Assembly: GCA_964579305.1 (NCBI GenBank)
Contig: CAZOGY010000011.1
Coordinates: forward strand, 1-48,454
Length of the DNA: 48,454 bases
Direction of reading: 5' to 3'
From: JBCBWG01 sp964579305
GTDB taxonomy: Bacteria > Pseudomonadota > Alphaproteobacteria > Rhizobiales > Hyphomicrobiaceae
A program made the position numbers and the translations under genes. Of this stretch, positions 1-9,018 are shown in pieces. The stretch's first letter is position 1, and the number at the start of each line of letters is the position of its first letter. The notes under the pieces were generated by a model. The model did not search any database. It saw only the letters and a program-made list of their open reading frames with translations, and was not told the DNA's origin.

Positions 1-285
1 ATGTTCGTGTTCGAAACATCGACACGAAAACGGCCCGCCCCCCGCGGAGGGCCAAAGGCCCGTGAGCGCAACAGAGCTCAAGCGAGGCGCATTTCATGCG
101 ACACGCTGTAGGTCGAGCACAGTCCAAGCTGTTTTCACGCGCGGCTATTCCGTGCTGCGCTCAGGCCCCAGTTGCGGTGACCCATAAGCGCCGGGGCCGC
201 CGTCGCGACCCTCAGCAATTCCGCAGAAACCGGAATTGCCCTAACCGATCTCAGGTCGCACTGGCGATGGGCGCGTCAGATGAGG
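1..285. other. Intergenic region downstream of rpe
   Basis: No convincing coding region was seen on either strand. The one clear structure is a perfect 9-bp inverted repeat at 215-239, listed separately. The window's left edge falls in this stretch, so a gene ending or starting just outside cannot be judged. Confidence 0.5.
215..239 (-). terminator. Hairpin downstream of rpe, possible terminator without U-tract
   Basis: GCAATTCCG (215-223) and CGGAATTGC (231-239) form a perfect 9-bp stem around a 7-base loop. It lies about 46 bases past the rpe stop codon, where a transcript end would be expected, but no T-run follows on either strand. It could therefore be a Rho-dependent 3' end stabiliser or a protein site rather than an intrinsic terminator. 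Confidence 0.35.
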
Positions 286-987
286 TCACGCCATGGCCGC
301 GTTGGCCGCTGCGCGGATCGCGCTGATGTTCTCGCCGTAGACTTGCGGGTGATCGACTGAGCCACCTTTGAAAACGGCCGAACCCGCAACAAGCACGTCA
401 GCGCCCGCAGCGGCAACGCGTGGCGCGGTGTGGGGCGTCACACCACCGTCGATCTCAATATGGATGGGGCGGTCGCCGATCATATCGCGCAATTGACGGA
501 CCTTTGGCACCATAGCTTCGATAAAGCTTTGCCCACCGAAACCGGGATTCACGGTCATCACGCAAACAAGATCGATCCGGTCGAGGACAAAGGCGATTGC
601 TTCAGCCGGTGTGGCCGGATTCAAAGCCACACCGGCCTTTACGCCAGCCGCGCGAATGGCCTGCAATGTCCTGTCCAAATGCGGGCCCGCTTCCACGTGG
701 GCGGTGATGATATCGGCGCCAGCTTCGGCAAACGCCGCGATGTAAGCGTCAACCGGCGCAATCATCAGGTGTACGTCCATGACCGTTTTGACATGCGGAC
801 GGATCGCGCGACACATTTGCGGGCCGAACGTGATGTTGGGCACGAAATGACCGTCCATCACATCGACGTGCACCCAATCACAGCCTTGCTCTTCAATCGC
901 TTCGCATTCCTTGCCGAAGTTCGCAAAGTCGGCCGACAGGATTGAAGGCGCGATTTTGATTTTGCGGTCGAAGTCGGGCGCAGACAT
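286..987 (-). CDS. rpe: Ribulose-phosphate 3-epimerase
   Basis: Interconverts D-ribulose 5-phosphate and D-xylulose 5-phosphate in the pentose phosphate and Calvin cycles; cytosolic. The 233-residue product is full length for this TIM-barrel family. It shows the expected motifs in order: SILSADFANFG near the N-terminus (catalytic Asp), HVDVMDGHFVPN (metal-binding His/Asp), HVEAGP, the phosphate-binding loop VNPGFGGQSF, and IDGGV with the second catalytic Asp. The ATG at 987 has GGAGAG about 9 bases upstream, which supports this start. It is the last gene of a minus-strand group but sits 110 bases from the UPF0178 gene, so co-transcription is uncertain. Nothing unusual in the sequence. Confidence 0.97.
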   Translation of the reverse strand: MSAPDFDRKIKIAPSILSADFANFGKECEAIEEQGCDWVHVDVMDGHFVPNITFGPQMCRAIRPHVKTVMDVHLMIAPVDAYIAAFAEAGADIITAHVEAGPHLDRTLQAIRAAGVKAGVALNPATPAEAIAFVLDRIDLVCVMTVNPGFGGQSFIEAMVPKVRQLRDMIGDRPIHIEIDGGVTPHTAPRVAAAGADVLVAGSAVFKGGSVDHPQVYGENISAIRAAANAAMA

Positions 988-1097
988 CGGCGTACACTCT
1001 CCAGTTCGAATGACCGGTGCGGATGGTGCAGCCTAAAGGCTGCCCACGACTGTTCAGCTAAACCAAGACTGCATGCACGGCCAAGCCGTGGCTTGAC

Positions 1098-1550
1098 TTA
1101 TTTGCGTCGCCGCAAGCCGGCTTGCACCGCGTTTTCCAGGGCTTGTAAAAACCGCGAGCGGTCTTCGCGGCGAAACGGCGCGTTATAGCTGCCGCCGTCC
1201 CCAATCTCGCGCTGATACTGGCGGATCTCGCGGACGGCCATGGCCATCCCAATGTTGCTTGCATCGTAGGCGCGGCCGCTTGGTCCCACCGCTTGTGCCC
1301 CTGCATCGAGACACCGCTTGGCAAGCGGGATGTCCTGCGTCACGCAGATATCATCCGGGCCGATACGTTCTGCAATCCAGTCGTCAGCCACATCGGGGCC
1401 ATCTGCAACAATCATGCGCTCAATCAGAGTACTGCGCGGCAGGCGGCCGAGCTGGTTTGAGACAAACACCATCGCCAGGCCGTGACGTTCGCCAACGCGC
1501 ACGATCTCGTCTTTGACCGGGCACGCATCCGCATCGACGTAAATCTTCAT
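1098..1550 (-). CDS. UPF0178 (YaiI/YqxD, DUF188) family protein
   Basis: A 150-residue protein of the widespread UPF0178 family, which has a PIN-like fold but no settled biochemical function. The family hallmarks are visible: an N-terminal IYVDADACPVKDEI, then FVSNQ, the ADDWIAERIGPDDICVTQDIPLA segment with its acidic residues, and a C-terminal basic tail. The conserved aspartates at the start and middle would form the metal site of a PIN-like nuclease, but that activity is inference. The ATG at 1550 follows GAGGGG with about 9 bases spacing. The next gene upstream, the RND permease, ends 52 bases away on the same strand, so the two may share a transcript, though no functional link is evident. 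Confidence 0.92.
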   Translation of the reverse strand: MKIYVDADACPVKDEIVRVGERHGLAMVFVSNQLGRLPRSTLIERMIVADGPDVADDWIAERIGPDDICVTQDIPLAKRCLDAGAQAVGPSGRAYDASNIGMAMAVREIRQYQREIGDGGSYNAPFRREDRSRFLQALENAVQAGLRRRK

Positions 1551-1602
1551 GGCGTGCGCCCCTCAAGCCTGTTGGTTTCATTTCGCCCGTTTGAGACAGG
1601 CC

Positions 1603-4600
1603 TTAAAGCGCGTCGGCCTGTGCCAGTTCGCGCGTGACCCTTGACGCTTCCGCAGCCCGCGGCGGCGACCACCAGGCAATCAGCACATATAGCGCCGGCG
1701 TGAGAAACAGCGTGAATAGGGCCGCAACGCCAAGGCCGCCGAAAACGACCCAACCGATTGACGCGCGTGCCTCCGCCCCGGCACCGCCACTGATGATCAA
1801 TGGCAAACCGGCAAGCACGGTCGACAACATCGTCATCATAATCGGCCGCAAACGGATCAGCGATGCTTTGCGGGCGGCGTCCGGCACGCTTGCCCCGCCA
1901 TCGCGCAATTGATCTGCGAACTCAACCATCAGGATCGCGTTTTTGGCCATGATCCCAATCAGCATGAGGACGCCGATCTGACTGAAAATGTTCAAAGTCG
2001 TTCCCGTCAGCAACAACGCAAAGATCGCCGCGCAAACCCCAAGCGGGACCGTCAGCAGCACCACCAACGCGCTGGTGAGGCTCTCAAACTGCGCAATCAA
2101 CACCAGGAAGACAACAACGAAGGCGACCGCGAACGTCACGGCAATCCCGCTGGATGTTTCATCGAGCGTTGCGGCTTCGCCAAGCAGCAACAGGCCCATT
2201 CCAGTGGGCAGGGCTTCTGCGGCAATCGCTTCGACTTTGCGCACGACGGCGCGCAGCGAGGCCCCATCGGCAAGGCGCCCGGACACCTGCACGGCCCGGC
2301 GCTGACCTTGCCGGCGCAATTCGTCCGGTACGGCAACCTCGCTGAAGCTTACGAACTGCGATAGCGGCACGAGCCGGCCATCGCGCGCGGCGACCGTGAC
2401 GTTTTGCAGGTCGCGCGGTGACTTGACCGCACCACTGGTCGATTGGACCAGGATCGGGACGCGCCGGTCATCGATGGTCAGCTCGGCAACCTGGAACCGC
2501 TCGATCAGGGCGCGAACCGACTTTGCAATGTCATCAAGTGAGACATCCAGCGTGTCCGCGCGTTCGCGATCGATCCGGATCGAGACCTGCGGTTGCGCGG
2601 CCCGATAATCAATCGATGGATACAGCAACTCGGGCACGTCGCTTTTCAGGCGCTCAACGAGCGTGCGTGCGGTCTGTGCGATCTGTTCGTAGGATCCGCC
2701 GGTGATGGCGAAACTCAAGCCCCCGCCGCCGCTCCCGCCACGCAAGTTCAGGCTGTTTCCCGTCCAGGCATAAGCACCAACGGCCGGGATCTCGGCTAGG
2801 CCGACATTGACCCCACGGGCGATCTCCCGCTCAGACAGCGCGCGTTGCGACCAATCAACAAGCGGAGCGCGAACCACCGCATAGTTGGGATCGTATTGGC
2901 CGGTGATCGACAGGATACCGGTCGCAACCCCGCGATCGACATAGGGCTGCAGGACGGCTTCGACTTTTTCAACCTGCCGGTCTGTGAACCCGAGGCCGAC
3001 GCCGCCTGGCGCGCGCATACCAATCGTCACCTGACCACGGTCGGCCTTTGGCACGAGTTCTTCGCCCAAATGGCCATAGGCGACGGCCGATAGCGAAACG
3101 ATGACCACCGAGACACCGACCATTGTCAGCGGCATCGCCAAGGCCGCCACGATCAGGATCTCATAGCCGCGTTGGGCCCGCCCGCCGAGCCACGCCAACG
3201 CGCTTTCGCGGCGGCCACCGGGCGCCACGGTGTCAGGCAGGCCCGCGTTGCGGTGATCATGTGCTGCATGCTCAGGGAGCCGCGAGGCCAACATCGCCAC
3301 AAGCGAAAGCGCAACAAACGACGAAATACACACAGCGACGGAGAGAACGACGCCGAATTCGGTGAACAGCCGGCCGGCCGTCGACGGCAGAAACGAGATC
3401 GGCAGAAACACCGAAACAAGCGACGCCGTCGTCGCAATGACCGCGAAAAAGACCTGCCGCGTCCCAATCACAGCCGCTGCCCGTGGCGGTGTCCCTTCCG
3501 CTTTGAGCCGGGTGATGTTTTCCAGAACCACGATGGCGTCATCGACCACGAGCCCGGTTGCCAGAACGAGCGCAAGGAGCGTGACCAAATTGATGGAGAA
3601 GCCAAACAGCCAGATCACCGCAATCGTGCCGATCAGCGCCACCGGAATGGTGACAGCCGGGATCAGGGCTGCGCGCAATTGGCCAAGAAAAAGAACGATG
3701 ATCCCGATCACGATCAGCACTGCCAAAGCGAGGCTGATAAAGACCTCGTTGATCGCGCTGCGGATGAACACGGCATCATCCGCAGTGGTCGCAATCGTCA
3801 GATCCGGCAGCCGGCGGTTGAGCCGCGCGACAACGCGGGCCACGTCGTCGGCGATCTGGACCGTGTTGGACCCGGCCCGTCGCACGATACCCAGCGTGAT
3901 CACGCGCACACCGTTGAGACGGGCAATGCTCGTTGGCGTTTGCGGCCCGAAATGCGCGGTCGCGATATCGCCGAGACGAACCGGGTCACGCACCATGATC
4001 GCGGCCACCGCGCGCGGGTCTGACACTGAGGCATCGGCCCGCACAAGGACGGTTTGCTCACCGGCTCGGAAACTTCCGGCCGGCTGATCGTACCTGGCAT
4101 TTTCCAGCGCGCTGACAACGTCGGTGATCGACAACTTGTGCGCAGTCAGTTTCAAAGGATCAACGACAACACGCAAAACGCGTTGGCCGTCACCGGAGAC
4201 TTGAACGTCAGCGACACCCGTCACGGCCGTCAGTGCCGGGATGATGTCGGTCCGTACGCGCTCGGTCACGTCATCAAGGCCAAGCTGTGTGCTTGAGACC
4301 GCAAGCTGGACGATCGGGCTTGCATCCGAATCGGCCTTCACAACGGATAGGTTTTCCACCCCCTCGGGCAAACCGCGCTGGACGCGGGCAACGGCTTCGC
4401 GCACGTCGTTGGCGGCGGATATCACGTCGGTCGCGGGCTGAAACGTGATCCGCACGCGGAAGTTGCCTTCCTCGCTCACCGAGCGCACAGACACGACGCC
4501 GGCAACGCGCGCGACCGCGCCTTCGATCTTGGCGGTGATTTCCGCGTCAATCGTCTCAGGTGACCCACCGGGATAGTTGGCCCGCACCGAAACCACCGGC

Positions 4601-4749
4601 CGGTCAACGTCTGGCAACTCGCGTACTTCCACGCCGAACACCGCACCGATCCCGGCGACAATGATCAACAGGCTCAGAACGGTTGCAAGATACGGCCGCC
4701 GAACGCTCAGCGACGCCAGGTCTGCCGCCGTGCGTGCCATCGCCGTCAT
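1603..4749 (-). CDS. RND (HAE1-type) multidrug efflux permease
   Basis: Inner-membrane proton-driven antiporter subunit of an RND tripartite pump, exporting hydrophobic or amphiphilic compounds. At 1048 residues it matches the AcrB/MexB family length. An N-terminal transmembrane helix (about 20-40) is followed by a periplasmic porter domain. The TM4 proton-relay motif VVDDAIVVLE lies at 401-410, with adjacent aspartates 403 and 404. A second porter domain follows, and the C-terminal half carries GIMAKNAILMVEFADQL, the TM10 motif with the relay Lys. The start ATG at 4749 overlaps the adaptor's TGA (ATGA), so translation is coupled. No outer-membrane factor is encoded nearby, so the pump probably uses a TolC-like protein from elsewhere. 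Substrate cannot be told from sequence. Confidence 0.95.
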   Translation of the reverse strand: MTAMARTAADLASLSVRRPYLATVLSLLIIVAGIGAVFGVEVRELPDVDRPVVSVRANYPGGSPETIDAEITAKIEGAVARVAGVVSVRSVSEEGNFRVRITFQPATDVISAANDVREAVARVQRGLPEGVENLSVVKADSDASPIVQLAVSSTQLGLDDVTERVRTDIIPALTAVTGVADVQVSGDGQRVLRVVVDPLKLTAHKLSITDVVSALENARYDQPAGSFRAGEQTVLVRADASVSDPRAVAAIMVRDPVRLGDIATAHFGPQTPTSIARLNGVRVITLGIVRRAGSNTVQIADDVARVVARLNRRLPDLTIATTADDAVFIRSAINEVFISLALAVLIVIGIIVLFLGQLRAALIPAVTIPVALIGTIAVIWLFGFSINLVTLLALVLATGLVVDDAIVVLENITRLKAEGTPPRAAAVIGTRQVFFAVIATTASLVSVFLPISFLPSTAGRLFTEFGVVLSVAVCISSFVALSLVAMLASRLPEHAAHDHRNAGLPDTVAPGGRRESALAWLGGRAQRGYEILIVAALAMPLTMVGVSVVIVSLSAVAYGHLGEELVPKADRGQVTIGMRAPGGVGLGFTDRQVEKVEAVLQPYVDRGVATGILSITGQYDPNYAVVRAPLVDWSQRALSEREIARGVNVGLAEIPAVGAYAWTGNSLNLRGGSGGGGLSFAITGGSYEQIAQTARTLVERLKSDVPELLYPSIDYRAAQPQVSIRIDRERADTLDVSLDDIAKSVRALIERFQVAELTIDDRRVPILVQSTSGAVKSPRDLQNVTVAARDGRLVPLSQFVSFSEVAVPDELRRQGQRRAVQVSGRLADGASLRAVVRKVEAIAAEALPTGMGLLLLGEAATLDETSSGIAVTFAVAFVVVFLVLIAQFESLTSALVVLLTVPLGVCAAIFALLLTGTTLNIFSQIGVLMLIGIMAKNAILMVEFADQLRDGGASVPDAARKASLIRLRPIMMTMLSTVLAGLPLIISGGAGAEARASIGWVVFGGLGVAALFTLFLTPALYVLIAWWSPPRAAEASRVTRELAQADAL

Positions 4750-5975
4750 CCGCCGGCACGATCGGCTTGGGACCGTGAGGTCGCATTGGCTTTGCGGGCA
4801 CTTGGGCCGCCACCGTCGTCAGCGTCGGGTTGTTCAACGGCGCGTGCTCCCGATCCCGCGCCCCGCTGAGGCGGTACCGGCGCTGCAAACGCCACCGTGC
4901 GATCCGGCCGCAGCCGGTGCACACCTTCCACAACGACAAGTTGCCCCGGCTCCAGTCCGGTCGCCTGGACAAGCACGCGATCGCTCAACCGCTTAAGGAC
5001 CGCAACGTCCACGCGCTGCGCCTTGCCATCTTGAACGATCCAGACAAAGCTTGTGCCATCGCGCCACTGCAACGCGAGTTCGGGGACGGCAGCGCGATCG
5101 GTTCCTTCGATCGCCAAAGCCACGCGAAACGACATACCAGGCCGCAGCGCGTCGTCGGCGTTCGGCACCGTCGCGCGCACAACGAAGAACCGCGTTTCTG
5201 GATCAATCCGGCTGTCAACGGCACTCACGGTCCCGTCAAACCGGCGATCGCGATAAGCCGGCGTTGTCACGCTCAGCGGGCTGCCAACCGCGATCTTTGG
5301 CAAAAACCGCTCAGGCACATTGAATTCAACGATCAGTTCGGACCGGTCATCCACCGAGAGGATCGGCTTGGACGTATCCACGCGATCACCGACTTCCAGT
5401 TTTGGAATGCCAACGATTCCGTCGAAAGGCGCTGAAACGGTGTGATCCCGCAATGTGGCCTGCGCCTGTGCGAGTTCGACTTCGGCTTGGGTCACCGCGC
5501 TGCGCTGATCATCAACGGAGGCCTGCGAGTTGATATTGCGGCGCTTGAGGAACGTGACGCGCTGTAACGTGCGCTGCGCATCGGCAAGTTTCTGGCGTGC
5601 ACTGCTCACCGCCAAGCGCGCCTGGGTGTCATCCACGCTGAACAGCGGTTGGCCTGCTGTCACGCGGGCGCCGGGCTGAACCGTCAGTTTCACGAGTTCG
5701 CCGTCGGCTTTGGGCATCAACATGACTGCGCGCCGCGCCCGCGCCGTGCCGACGGTTTCAACGATCTCCGCGTCGGTTTCACGGCCAATGCGCGCAACGA
5801 TCACGGGCGCGGGCGGCGGCTCACTGCGCCCGGCTGGGCTGGACGCGTCATCGGCGCCCATAAGCGCGATCATTTTCGCTGAGACCTGAGCGCGACCAAA
5901 CCAGATCGCTGCGCTCAACGCGAGCAACCCGATCAGAAAAGCCACATCAAGACGCGCGTGCCACGACCGCCACAT
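4746..5975 (-). CDS. RND efflux periplasmic adaptor (membrane fusion protein)
   Basis: Periplasmic adaptor linking the RND permease to an outer-membrane channel. From the start chosen here the product has 409 residues, typical for the HlyD/MFP family. An N-terminal hydrophobic segment (VAFLIGLLALSAAIWFG) acts as an uncleaved anchor or signal. The lipoyl/barrel-sandwich half-motif VQPGARVTAGQPLFSVDD, an alpha-hairpin (SSARQKLADAQRTLQ...), the second half-motif SAPFDGIVGIPKLEVGDRV, and a beta-barrel domain follow. ATG 5975 is preferred over the upstream in-frame GTG at 5999 because GAGGGAG stands about 10 bases before the ATG, inside the longer reading frame. The gene overlaps the permease by 4 bases. 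Confidence 0.93.
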   Translation of the reverse strand: MWRSWHARLDVAFLIGLLALSAAIWFGRAQVSAKMIALMGADDASSPAGRSEPPPAPVIVARIGRETDAEIVETVGTARARRAVMLMPKADGELVKLTVQPGARVTAGQPLFSVDDTQARLAVSSARQKLADAQRTLQRVTFLKRRNINSQASVDDQRSAVTQAEVELAQAQATLRDHTVSAPFDGIVGIPKLEVGDRVDTSKPILSVDDRSELIVEFNVPERFLPKIAVGSPLSVTTPAYRDRRFDGTVSAVDSRIDPETRFFVVRATVPNADDALRPGMSFRVALAIEGTDRAAVPELALQWRDGTSFVWIVQDGKAQRVDVAVLKRLSDRVLVQATGLEPGQLVVVEGVHRLRPDRTVAFAAPVPPQRGAGSGARAVEQPDADDGGGPSARKANATSRSQADRAGG

Positions 5976-6347
5976 GGCGCGAAACTCCCTCGGCTGCACA
6001 GCCTATCGTTTCGCTTATCGAACGCATGACGCGTGGCCGCGGATGAAACCGCCGGCGGAAACAAATGGTGCGCTTTCACTTGCGCAAAGCTGTTATCACG
6101 TTTCGTGGGCCCTGAACGCCAAATCGCCCCAGGTAACCGAGATGTAACCGGCCGTTCAAACGCTTGGGGCCCTCCCGATGCCGCGTTCTGCGACTTTGAG
6201 CCGGGCCGGCGAGCCGGACCGTTGCGACACCGCTGATTGACGGCTCGCGCCCGCTCAACGTGCAATTCTTGTGGCAATGCCACACAATTACGCAGCAATA
6301 GGACTTGCGCAAAGGGCGTCCAGCCCGCGAAGTAGGATCTAGGCTGG
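5976..6347. other. Divergent intergenic region, efflux operon / purine ABC operon
   Basis: About 370 bases between the divergently transcribed efflux adaptor and the ABC ATPase gene. No coding sequence was recognised. It must hold both promoters, though no clear -35/-10 pair was found. The distinctive element is the 15-base palindrome at 6270-6284, listed separately. Confidence 0.6.
6270..6284. promoter_or_regulatory. Perfect 15-bp palindrome, candidate operator
   Basis: TGTGGCA-A-TGCCACA is an exact inverted repeat around a single central base, 64 bases before the ABC ATPase start. Size and symmetry fit a dimeric repressor or activator site. The binding protein is unknown and no regulator gene is present in the window. 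No second copy was noticed upstream of the other purine genes. Confidence 0.4.
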
Positions 6348-7898
6348 ATGTCACCAGCAGCAGTCGAAGCGATAGGCCCCATGCACGCGCCGATCCTGGA
6401 AATGGTCGACGTGACCAAATCGTACGGCGGGTTCGTCGCCAACGATCGCGTCTCGCTATCCGTACAGGCGGGTGAAATCCATGCTCTGCTTGGCGAAAAC
6501 GGTGCCGGCAAGTCGACGCTGGTCAAGACGCTCTTTGGCGTGCACCGGCCCGATAGCGGCGCGATCCGCTGGCGCGGCAGCCCGGTCCAAATCGCAAGCC
6601 CGGCTCAGGCCCGCGCGCTCGGCATCGGCATGGTGTTCCAGCATTTTGCGCTATTTGAAACGTTGAATGTGGCCGAGAATATCGCGCTCGCCATGCCGCA
6701 AAATCACTCCGTCGCATCGGTCACCGCCGCACTGACTGAGATCTCGCGTCACTATGGCCTTGCCCTCAACCCCAACGCCGCCGTCGGGGATTTGTCCGCA
6801 GGCGAACGCCAGCGCATCGAGATCGTCCGCTGCCTCATGCAAAAACCCGAGCTGATCATTCTCGATGAACCGACAAGCGTGCTTACGCCCCAGGAGGCCG
6901 ACGATCTATTCGCCATGCTGAGGACGTTGGCCGGCGAAGGACGCGCAATCATCTACATTTCCCATAAGTTGGATGAAGTGCGCCGGCTCTGCCATCACGC
7001 CACCATCCTGCGGCACGGGCAGGTCGTGGCAAACTGCGTTCCAAGCCAAGTCGATAAATCTGAACTGGCCCGTTTAATGGTCGGCGAAACGGTCCATGCC
7101 GCGCGCCCCAGCCAGGCCGCAGCCCCAACCGATGTGGCCTTGTCGATCAACGGCTTGTCGCTGCCTGCCGAAAGCCAGTTCGGCATAGCGTTGCGCAATA
7201 TCGTATTTGAGCTGCGTCGCGGGGAAATCGCAGCGATCGCGGGAATTGCTGGCAACGGTCAAAGCGAATTGTTCAGCGCACTTTCCGGCGAACGCGCCAG
7301 TCCGAATGCCGCGGCCATCAAGCTGTGCGGCGAGCCGATCGGGAAAAAGGGTATCACGCAGCGTCGCAAACACGGCATGGCGTTCATATCCGAAGAACGC
7401 CTTGGCCACGGCACCGCGCCTGACCTGAGTTTGAGCGAGAACGTGTTCGTCACGCGCGCACTCACCGATCCAGAATTGTTGCGATACGGCTTTTTGAATG
7501 CGCGCAAAGCGCGTGCGATCAGCGATCGTGTGCGCAGCGCTTTTGACGTGCGCTCCAGCGAAGACGACCCTGCCGCCAACGCCCTCTCAGGCGGCAACCT
7601 TCAGAAATATATCGTTGGGCGCGCCGTCGATCGGAATCCTGATGTTCTTATCGTCAATCAACCAACATGGGGCGTGGACGCAGGCGCGGCTGCCCACATT
7701 CGCAAGACACTTGTCGCGCTTGCTGAACGGGGAACCGCGATCGTTTTGATCTCACAGGACTTGGACGAAATCTACGAGATTGCCGACCGCATCGCGGTGA
7801 TTTGCGACGGCGAACTCACGCCGTTTTACCCGCGCGATCAAGTGACCCCGGAACAGATCGGCATTTGGATGTCAGAGGCGCCTGTCCATGCCGCTTAA
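6348..7898 (+). CDS. ABC transporter ATP-binding protein, BmpA/nucleoside type (double NBD)
   Basis: Energises uptake by the membrane complex formed with the next two gene products. The 516-residue protein holds two ATPase domains in tandem, as in RbsA/MglA and the nucleoside family YufO/NupO. The first is complete: Walker A GENGAGKS at 49-56, signature LSAGE at 149-153, Walker B LDEPT at 172-176. The second is degenerate: AGNGQSEL in place of Walker A (no Lys), intact LSGGN at 413-417, and VNQPT at 436-440 where the acidic Walker B pair should be. I believe loss of the acidic pair is shared by BmpA-linked relatives. A later ATG at 6381 is possible, but AGGA upstream of 6348 favours the first. 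The stop overlaps the permease start. Purine catabolic neighbours suggest a nucleoside or nucleobase substrate. Confidence 0.93.
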   Translation: MSPAAVEAIGPMHAPILEMVDVTKSYGGFVANDRVSLSVQAGEIHALLGENGAGKSTLVKTLFGVHRPDSGAIRWRGSPVQIASPAQARALGIGMVFQHFALFETLNVAENIALAMPQNHSVASVTAALTEISRHYGLALNPNAAVGDLSAGERQRIEIVRCLMQKPELIILDEPTSVLTPQEADDLFAMLRTLAGEGRAIIYISHKLDEVRRLCHHATILRHGQVVANCVPSQVDKSELARLMVGETVHAARPSQAAAPTDVALSINGLSLPAESQFGIALRNIVFELRRGEIAAIAGIAGNGQSELFSALSGERASPNAAAIKLCGEPIGKKGITQRRKHGMAFISEERLGHGTAPDLSLSENVFVTRALTDPELLRYGFLNARKARAISDRVRSAFDVRSSEDDPAANALSGGNLQKYIVGRAVDRNPDVLIVNQPTWGVDAGAAAHIRKTLVALAERGTAIVLISQDLDEIYEIADRIAVICDGELTPFYPRDQVTPEQIGIWMSEAPVHAA

Positions 7899-9018
7899 TC
7901 TTGCCTTGCCTCTGCGTTTGGAACGGCGTCCAACCCGATCGGTGACCATGTCGCTGCTGTCGCCGCTGTTTGCGCTGCTGTTAACGGGGCTTGCGGCAAC
8001 ACTTGTCTTCGTCGTTCTCGGCAAGGACCCGGCAGCCGGGCTCTACTATTTTTTTGTTGAACCGGTGACCGTCGCCTGGTCGCTGGAGGAGGTCTTGGTC
8101 AAGGCTGTTCCGCTTGCGTTGATCGCCGCTGGGCTCGCGATCTGCTTTTCCGCAAACGTCTGGAATATTGGCGCTGAAGGCCAGTTCATCGCGGGCGCGA
8201 TCGCGGGATCACTCTGGCCCGTCGTGTTCCATGGCTGGCAAGGCCCACTGATCCTGCCGCTCATGTTGTTTTCTGGTGCATTGGGCGGTGCAGCGCTTGC
8301 CTTGATCCCGGCATTTTTAAAAGTCCGATTTCAGACGAGCGAAATCCTCGTGAGCTTGATGCTCGTCTACATTTCACAGTTGTTTCTCGACTGGCTCGTG
8401 CGTGGGCCCTGGCGCAATCCGCAAGGGCTGAATTTTCCCGAAACGCGCCAGTTCCATGATTTCGCGACAATGCCATTACTGGGCGATAACCGGCTGAATA
8501 TTGGCATTGTCATCGCTGTCGTGATTGCCGTTGCTTTGGCAGTCGTGATGTCACGCACGCACATTGGGTTTGGCATTCGCCTGAGCGGCTCTGCGCCAGA
8601 TGCCGCGCGCTTTGCCGGTGTCAATCGCAATCGCACGATCCTGCTTGTGATGGCGCTGTCGGGCGCCCTGGCCGGACTTGCCGGGGTGATGGAGGTGGCC
8701 GGACCGATCGGCCAACTGCGCACCGACATTTCACCGGGATATGGCTTTACCGCGATTATTGTCGCGTTCCTGGCGCGTTTGAACCCGGCTGGTGCGCTTG
8801 TGGCTGGGTTTGTTTTGTCGGTCACCTACATCGGCGGAGAAGGTGCACAGATCGCAATTGGGGTGTCTGACAAGATTACGCGCGTGTTTCAGGGCTTGCT
8901 TTTGTTGTTCGTGCTCGCAACCGATATTCTCATTCGATATCGCCTGCGCTTGGCGACGGCCCACAAGCCCATCGCGACGCCCGCAGCAAGCGGCGAGGGG
9001 GCGGCGGCGCGATCATGA
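7888..9018 (+). CDS. ABC transporter permease (BmpA/nucleoside type), larger subunit
   Basis: Inner-membrane channel subunit of the importer, pairing with the permease encoded by the next gene. The 376-residue protein carries about nine to ten hydrophobic segments. It has the hallmarks of the branched-chain/ribose-type permease superfamily (BPD_transp_2): the NVWNIGAEGQFIAGAIAG loop and the cytoplasmic coupling region GFGIRLSGSAPDAARFAGVN. The start ATG lies inside the end of the ATPase gene (11-base overlap), and its own stop overlaps the next start by ATGA, so the three genes are translationally linked. This subunit is longer than its partner by an N-terminal extension, as usual for the first permease of such systems. 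Confidence 0.93.
   Translation: MPLNLALPLRLERRPTRSVTMSLLSPLFALLLTGLAATLVFVVLGKDPAAGLYYFFVEPVTVAWSLEEVLVKAVPLALIAAGLAICFSANVWNIGAEGQFIAGAIAGSLWPVVFHGWQGPLILPLMLFSGALGGAALALIPAFLKVRFQTSEILVSLMLVYISQLFLDWLVRGPWRNPQGLNFPETRQFHDFATMPLLGDNRLNIGIVIAVVIAVALAVVMSRTHIGFGIRLSGSAPDAARFAGVNRNRTILLVMALSGALAGLAGVMEVAGPIGQLRTDISPGYGFTAIIVAFLARLNPAGALVAGFVLSVTYIGGEGAQIAIGVSDKITRVFQGLLLLFVLATDILIRYRLRLATAHKPIATPAASGEGAAARS

Noticed and set aside
1001..1020. CAGTTCGAATGACCGG as part of a tRNA T-arm near rpe
   Set aside because: No acceptor, D-arm or anticodon stem can be built around it.
3172..4087. Long plus-strand open frames (283 and 241 aa) opposite the RND permease gene
   Set aside because: They lie wholly antisense to a clear family member, have Arg/Asp-rich composition typical of reverse-frame shadows, and show no motif.
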